This document shows positions 53,331 through 64,000 of a stretch of DNA of 64,000 bases, one piece after another. The translations under genes and the position numbers were made by a program. The stretch comes from Mansonella perstans (lineage: Eukaryota; Nematoda; Chromadorea; Rhabditida; Onchocercidae): positions 168,077-232,076 of the forward strand of contig JBAMDO010000077.1 of assembly GCA_037074765.1 (NCBI GenBank), written 5' to 3'. A model generated the notes under the pieces. That model did no database searches. It had not been told where the DNA came from and saw nothing but the letters and a program-made list of their open reading frames with translations. The first letter of the stretch is position 1. The number at the start of each line of letters is the position of its first letter.

Positions 53331-54790
53331 CACGAATGGAAGCAGTCTGAATGATGTAAGCCTTGGCTCAAATCGTATCGACGAAATGAAAGCGCCATCT
53401 TGCAACGGTAACAACAACGATGACGATCGATGGTATGCCGTGGAACAATTCGAGTCAGCCTGTTTTAACATTTGAATAGACTGATATGAAGGAAAGCATC
53501 AGAGGCAGTTATTGGCAACGAATTTGAACCAAAACTTAGAAACAAATAAAGGCTAAATATAAAATGAACCGCTAAATGCATAAGAAAGGATATGATTATT
53601 GAGAATCTTAAATTAAGGAAAAAAACCAGAAGTAGTAGATGACCTGTTATCTGGTCTGTTAACATCCAGCGCTTAAAGTTACTAGCATTAGTACCGCTCA
53701 GTCATCAATTAAGGCTTGATAACCATGTAGTTGCAATTCAACTGCCCTAACCTGCTTATTCAGTGCGATGCATTTTCTTCTTAAATTAAAAAGGTCCTTT
53801 ATTTCAAGAATGATTTCCTTTTAAACGTTTAACAAAAAATTTTTTCTAACAAAAATTCTAGAAATCTGTTGTGAAATACCGGAAAAGCTTGAATGGGCGA
53901 TTTGGCAACAAAATATGGGATAAGATTATTTTGATGGAAAAGTGCAGGCGCCTTGCGAAGGCATATTGCAGGTCATTTCCGCTTCCCGCTTATCTCTAAC
54001 AATATTTCCCGCCTCTATTTGTCTTCTCCAACTTCTTTTTTGACCCAATTATTTATTTCTTTAAGTAAAAATAAGCAATATCGGTCATGCTAATTTAATC
54101 CTTCATCCAAAAAGTATTGAATGATTTTGTCTCTGATATCCAGTTGATATCACTTCTATAAATAGGTTTCAAGTAGAAAAACTTTCGAGAAAGTTTGGAA
54201 TTTTTTTGCTTAAATGAAATCACCATTCTCTTAATTAATTCTTATTTCATGAACAGCGGAAATTGAAATTCCAGTTTGGAAGAACGATAGTGATAATCGA
54301 TGATAGTAACAATGAGTATGATGATATCACACTTGGCTCTAATCATTTTGAAAATTTTGATCATGCTGAGGGCAGTAATGATATCCGACATAAAATTGGC
54401 GACGTTTGCTTTATCATCTTGAAATATTTTGTTTTTTCATTTTGACTGCTAAAAGATCTTCCAAAAAATTTTTTCAAAAAGTCTGTCAAAGTTTTTAATA
54501 ACTGAAGTACTATTCACCTGCCTGTTCTTCCAGTTTGATGATAAATGACCTCAATTTATGCAATTAAAATGCATAATCAGCAATAAAGAATGCATACAAG
54601 CGGAACAATATGACATTCAGTTATATTTGTAATTATTCGTGTTATTTAATTAATAATGATTTAGGATATGATTATAAAGGTGAATGGAAATGGTAATATC
54701 AAAGCCACGGCGCAGGGTTCATCTCCAGTGATTGTGGACATACTTTGCCTAACCTTTTGGCTGAGACCTTTTTTTGGCTGAGCTGAGTCT
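53331..54790 (+). other. Cluster of unrecognised exon-like islands
   Basis: Three plus-strand segments stand out from the flanking AT-rich DNA by composition and mixed codon use. 53331-53474 is open and includes NRIDEMKAPSCNGNNNDDD and WYAVEQFE before a TGA. About 54258-54399 has an acceptor-like AACAG before it and a GTTTGC donor after GGCGAC; it reads GRTIVIIDDSNNEYDDITLG followed by an acidic, His-containing stretch. 54668-54780 reads KVNGNGNIKATAQGSSPVIV and then a hydrophobic run to a stop. They could be exons of one plus-strand gene, but I cannot join them in phase and recognise no family. Confidence 0.25.
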
Positions 54791-55314
54791 GACATCTGGT
54801 ATCATAAACATTGCTACGTAGATGTAATCCCAGTAACCTGATTGATTAATTTCCCACAAATAATCCAACCAATTATTCTCGTATTAACTAGAATTTACGA
54901 CTAAATTTCATTCCTCACAACCGTTCACTGTAAACCTCGAATTGTTTCCAGACTATTTCACTCAAATTATTGATCAAATTTCATCTGGTTTTCTGTCTTA
55001 CTCCCAACATTAATTAATCTTAAATCGGTTCTCGAGATTGGAATAACGATTATATTCCATTCTATTAATTGCCACTTGATTAATAAATATCTATATTCCT
55101 AGCATATTCTTCTACATCAAAGGATCAACAGGTACCGATTCATTAACTCATTACTTTCTCGTAATTCGTAATTCTACTTGGAAAACTAGTTCTCTTTTAA
55201 TAAAGGAATATAGAACCGATTATTTTTTTTTACGAAAGAAGAAAATTCAGAAACTTTCGCGACACTTTTTGCCAATTTATAATCGTCATCGGAAAATACT
55301 GGCCATGAAAGAAA

Positions 55315-55560
55315 TCAGGAATCAAATTGAGCAATAATCATGGATTCTGTTCGCCCGCCTAAGAAACTTAACTGGACGACTTCAGTTCTGTGGAAAGGAA
55401 CTTCAGCAGTATGACGAAACAATTCGAGATCAGTTGAACTCCGATACAATGACTGACGAATAATGATTTTGTTCAAGAAATGCCACATGATTTGCATGTG
55501 AGGCCTATGTTTGATTGGACATTCGAAACATTCCTTATGCTTGTTTAACTTAGCACGCAT
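55315..55560 (-). CDS. Candidate single-exon ORF, 81 aa, function unknown
   Basis: An ATG-initiated frame ending in TGA encodes a basic protein with one C-x2-C pair (KHKECFECPIKHR) and a C-terminus FLGGRTESMIIAQFDS. Its composition is more balanced (Arg, His, Glu, Gly, Thr) than the random AT-rich frames around it. No family is recognised. It might instead be one exon of a larger gene. No flanking genes overlap it. Confidence 0.25.
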   Translation of the reverse strand: MRAKLNKHKECFECPIKHRPHMQIMWHFLNKIIIRQSLYRSSTDLELFRHTAEVPFHRTEVVQLSFLGGRTESMIIAQFDS

Positions 55561-57286
55561 TTAAAACTTATAGAAACTTACCTACTTATTAAGTTGATCT
55601 AAATACTGAAATACAATTGAAGTGCTAAATTGAAGTGCAAATTTATTTCACTTAGCAAAGTGAAAATCCCGATGCGCTGCAGAACCCAAAAGGATAGGCA
55701 CATGTGTTTGCTATGCCAAAAATGTTACAGCAGCTTCCACGTTACTGATTAGATGTGAACTTATCATACTTGAATTCGCAACTTAAGTACCTCAATCTAA
55801 ACTTGAACTTGAAGTCGGTAGCAAATGGAAAACAGAACTAATATAAACATAGACGTTCTGGATAATTAGGCAGATGCATAAACTAACAATTAAACAAATA
55901 GAACAACAGAATATTTATACATAAAGGAAATATTTACAAGCTCATTAGATTAAAAAATACCCCGACCAGGAAAAAATAATTTCTTGTCAATTTCATTTGG
56001 GTAATAGAGAAATAATTGTGGCCTCCAATTTAAGACCGAATAGTGTTCGGTGGCCAGAATCGTATCATTATTATCATTAACCATGACAAATGTATAGAAA
56101 ACTTCAACTGAGAATAATTTCCAGTCTTCATTCGCTACTGATGTAACTTTCGTCGGTTTTTCAAATTTGCATGATAGTATTTAATTCTTATCAAAATCTT
56201 CGAGATGAGTGAAATGATAACAATTAAAACACAAACAAATATTGTTATATGAGAGACAAAAGGTTTACATGAATATAATAAGGCAAGCTAGTTAAAAGAA
56301 CAATAATAATAAGTGAAACGAAGCTAAAAGGACTTCACTCTAAAAATTTTTGCAGATGCTTCGAAGAGAGATGAACTTCAAGAAGCATGTGCGATGATCG
56401 AAAGAATTAGGATGACATTTAAATCTCTCTATACATTCCAATAATGAAAAGAGGAAAAGTGAGAGACAGTCAAATCGAAACACAAAATGAGCATGACAAC
56501 AGATCTAGCCAAATGTAATTGTTAAATTAAATAAGCAACAATTTTTGAAAAAACTAAAGATTAAGTGAATAAAGATAAGCGCAGCTTTCCTTTCTCTTAA
56601 TTCAATAAAGTTTAAAAAAAAGGAGGAAAAATTATAAAAAATAATCACTCTGATATTCAAAAATTTTAAAAAGAATCAGTCTCAAAAAAAATTGTGTTAT
56701 CACAAGTAATTTGTTATGCACGAAATCAGCAATCCTACACTCCTTCCCCTTAGCTCTGCACCATCCATCCCTTTCCTTAATTTGCAAAAAATTTCTTTAA
56801 ATTGAAAAAATCATATTCCTGTCTTATTTTCAAGAAATTTAAATCAACAACATGGGTAATATTCTCAGAGAGCTGTTCCCCTAACTTTCCTAACTCCAGC
56901 GGAAATAAATAAATTACCACAACGAATCTGCAATTAAATCTATATTCATCACAGGCACGAATCTGGTCATCATGAAAAACAAAAATATAACAATTATATG
57001 GAAAAAAGAAGGTAGAGCTCCAAATCAACGCTCTCAAAATTACCATAATTATACGCTTACGCTTTTTTAGTAAGATCAGCAATTAACATTTCAATAATCA
57101 ACAGGAGATCTTCACAGCGATCGCCTAAAATTAAACAGTTATAATATATTATATCAGCTTCTACTGAAAAATTTCAGTGGATCTAACACAAAACTTTTTT
57201 TCAAAATTAACGCACTTTATCCTTAGAAATCAAATAAGTACTTCTAAGGACAGTGAATTCTAACTTCATCTTTTTAACAAGCCTCT
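55561..57286. other. Spacer with no recognised gene
   Basis: AT-rich. A short plus-strand frame at about 55671-55750 contains several Cys (HMCLLCQKCYSSFHV) but has no splice or family support. The open frame at 56777-57082 (minus) is not credible. No repeats of note. Confidence 0.4.
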
Positions 57287-57292
57287 TTATTT
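57287..57292 (-). terminator. Candidate poly(A) signal for gck-1
   Basis: AATAAA on the minus strand, about 130 nt past the stop codon at 57421-57423. The assignment is by position only. Confidence 0.4.
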
Positions 57293-57420
57293 TCTTTGTA
57301 ATCCATGCGACATCACTTATTCACTATCCCATGTCATTCAGTCTCAAATATTTAAGAACATTTTGGAATTTCGACACAATTTCCAACTCTATGGGAAGAA
57401 TTAAATCTAAATGAATGTAC

Positions 57421-61548
<4,128 letters not shown>

Positions 61549-64000
61549 CTAAAATAACGAACATATTTTGCTGTCACAGCAACAAGAATTTGAAAATTTA
61601 GGACCTACGGAAAAAAATTTAGGAAAACACGCAATCTTTTTTAATTGATTTCTACATTATATAGTCAAATAGAAATCACAGCACCTAAATTTTATATGTT
61701 TAATACCAGTTGATTATTTCCATTGGTTTGAAAAGCTGTGGCTAATCAAACTAACTAAAAAAAAATAAGTAAAAGTCCCCATCATTCCCTCAGTTTTGCA
61801 GATTTGAAAGTGTTCAGTTCCTAAGCATGTTTTTAAACTTATGTTTTTATTGACGTGTAGTTCCGGAATAACTCGGTGAACTTCAGTCGAATTTCATGAT
61901 ATTTAAAATAAAAGAGTTTCTTGTGAAAAGCTAGCAACTATCTTCTTTTAGAATAAAATAAACGACTATATTCTTCCAATTCCCACTACAAAAATTTTAA
62001 ATATACTCGATTATGCTATAAATAGTTGGATTACTTAAAAGAGTACAAAAACGAGTGGAGAGACGAGAATCAATATCATCGCAGTGTGACTCGGATGTAC
62101 TGATAACAGATGGTATAACTTTGGTGCCAAGTTTTGAGGTTTCGGTGTTGCATTTGCCCACTATGGAACTATGGAACAATTTTTATGGTTATCTTATCCA
62201 TACATGGGTTCTTCGATAATGGTTATCTTATCTATATATGGGTTCGTCGATAATGCAAAATGAGGAAAAAAAGGAATCAGCCAAAGAAACTTCAACAGAT
62301 TCATGAATGCATGTGGTTGCAGTATTTCTCGTTAATTCGGAAAACACAAGGCAAAATAATTCAAAAGTTGTGTTAACTTTAGAATTATTAGTCGCTACTT
62401 TTAATTTATTTAAAAATTCAATGAAAAATAGCTAACCCAGGCAAACCTGAACATTCTGGAGAAAAAGATGAATATGAAAATGTTTGACAGTGGAATGCAG
62501 TAGTGCCGAATAGATTTGCTGTTTAATAATCAACTTTCAACACAAAATACACATACCATGCTGATTAACTAATGCGGATGCAAACATGCAGACAGACACA
62601 TACAGATACACTTCCTTTCGAAATACTCTGGACCAGTATAGTAGCCAATGAAATGTAATTTAAATAGAATACAGTAGATTCCAGTTTAAAAAAGCAATTA
62701 TCAGTAAGATCAGACAAAAATATGAGTTTTTACATTAAATAAACTCATAAATGATCTCATAATGTATAAAATGAGGTTAAATTTAATCTGTTGATAAAAG
62801 CTTGAACATATATAACAAACAGAATCCCTATTAAATGTAATAAGCACTAACAAAAACAAAATTGTAAGAAATGAAATTTCAAAAAATGTGGGATACTATG
62901 AGTATCCATAGTTGCATCTATATTTGGGAATGGGTATCCATATATGGGTAACATATGGGTTAAGGGATACTTTTGCTTACAAAGAACAAAATATGAGCAA
63001 ATGGATTCGGAAGTAACATAATATACGATGAACGTAACAGTACCACTAATATGCAATAAATTTAAAAGCATTAAATCATGCAAAAAAGTTTAACAAAAAT
63101 AATAGATCCATTAAAAAGAATGAAAGCGCAGAAAAAAAAACTCATTCTCTCTCTCTCTCTTTAATTCATCATTTCACAGCAAACTACCTAGCCAGTTATA
63201 TCACAATAAATGTAAATTTCCAACAAAATATATTCCACCAACCAAAGAAAATATTACGTACAAAGTTCCTGATAGGTTCATTTTACTCAGCTTGTCAAAG
63301 ATAAAAACTGCATTTAAAAATACAAGTTAAGGTACTATTCTTCTTGCATTCTTATCATTTTTTGTGAATATTATAAAAAATTTGGAATGTAAAAACTAGA
63401 AAAAAAAAATGTGCTGAGGAATTTTTTACCAATTTCTCAATGATAAACATAGAACTAAATAAATATAAGAAAAAGATGACTGCTGTTTGATTAAATGAAT
63501 GGATGTGATAAATAATGCTCAACAAACTGTTACTAAGTACTGTGCAATACTGTGCAATTTTGCTATCAACTATAAAGTTCCATTAAAAAAAAATTGCGAT
63601 AAATTGTTACATTCCAAAAGATAGTGACGAATGATGCAAGTATGACGAATGACTCAACTGTCACAAATGCGGTACCCGAATAGCAAGTTGACGAGGTTCA
63701 GTGTTGTTATCTTTATTCAGCTTCTTTATAGTTCATAAATTCCTAGTTTACTCAGTACTTTTTTTTCTTCCACTTTCTACAATTATATCACAGATTATAA
63801 TTTTCCTTTTTCCTGCACAATAGCGCTATCATATTTGGCAGATGCTCACGGATCATCTCTCCTCTTTTGGTGTAGAAACGTATTTGTATCTCGAAAATAT
63901 TTAACTGTTATAAGATAAAAATCTCCATCTTCAAGTGAAAAAAACAAAGAAAATTTATTCATAATGCGTTTCTTAGTGCCGTTGGTACAATTCAAAAGTT
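61549..64000. other. gck-1 5' region; missing first exon not located
   Basis: The N-terminal coding exon of gck-1 should lie here or beyond the window. A coding-like minus-strand segment at about 62030-62165 (SVISTSESHCDDIDSRLSTR) has a potential GTAATC donor at its end. That donor would leave phase 1, whereas the first kinase exon needs phase 0, so it cannot join directly. Also contains a 34-bp duplication (62187-62254) and a CT-dinucleotide run (about 63148-63162). Confidence 0.4.
62187..62254. repeat. 34-bp tandem duplication
   Basis: Copies 62187-62220 and 62221-62254 share GGTTATCTTATC and GATAAT ends with three or four substitutions. Related GGGTATCCATATATGGG-type words recur near 62890-62960. 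Confidence 0.85.

Noticed and set aside
54700..54790. Possible small RNA gene (GC-richer block ending in a T-run)
   Set aside because: It does not match U1, U2, U4, U5, U6 or SL RNA as I recall them. The T-run could be a Pol III stop, but no promoter boxes were seen and a coding reading is equally possible.

Overview
This is eukaryotic nuclear DNA from an AT-rich nematode genome, most likely a filarial or close relative. The base composition is roughly 30% G+C by eye. Genes are broken into short exons (about 60-230 nt) with GT...TTTCAG-type introns, and every recognised protein has a nematode-compatible metazoan orthologue. The short 62-residue eL29 is the nematode/yeast form. No bacterial, viral, CRISPR or transposase-like genes were recognised.

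Layout. 1-2.8 kb: no gene seen. 2847-6517 (+): complete ten-exon MGAT1-type N-acetylglucosaminyltransferase I, with one non-canonical GC-AG intron. 8.2-9.5 kb (-): remains of a Cys/Gln-rich secreted-type protein spread over several frames, probably a pseudogene. 9.6-22.6 kb: 13 kb with no supportable gene, holding homopolymers, microsatellites and an indel-poor 32-bp minisatellite. 22620-24172 (+): PRL-type (PTP4A) phosphatase with a CaaX end. 24954-27269 (-): THO complex subunit 7. 27642-28349 (-): ribosomal protein eL29, just upstream of the THOC7 gene on the same strand and possibly co-transcribed with it. 28.4-31.6 kb: no gene; a 42-bp x4 tandem repeat sits by the rpl-29 5' end. 31659-46742 (-): a roughly 40-exon coiled-coil protein of the SOGA/MTCL family. 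46.8-57.4 kb: mostly empty, with a few unrecognised exon-like islands. 57421-61548 (-): germinal-centre kinase III (STK24/25/26; C. elegans gck-1), complete except for the N-terminal exon. 61.5-64 kb: no certain gene.

The genes do not form one pathway. They cover Golgi N-glycan maturation (MGAT1), prenylated phosphatase signalling (PRL), mRNA export (THOC7), translation (eL29), the microtubule/Golgi cytoskeleton (SOGA/MTCL-like) and polarity/cytoskeletal kinase signalling (GCK-III). Only rpl-29/thoc-7 is a plausible transcriptional pair. Exon boundaries were worked out by hand from splice dinucleotides, reading phase and family conservation. Those of MGAT1, PRL, THOC7, eL29 and GCK-III are phase-consistent throughout. 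For the SOGA/MTCL-like gene only part of the junctions were checked. I found no convincing novel system. The best leads are the GC-AG intron, the PRL loop substitution, the decayed Cys-rich gene, the perfect hairpin at 6972-7014 and the unexplained coding-like islands at 53.3-54.8 kb.
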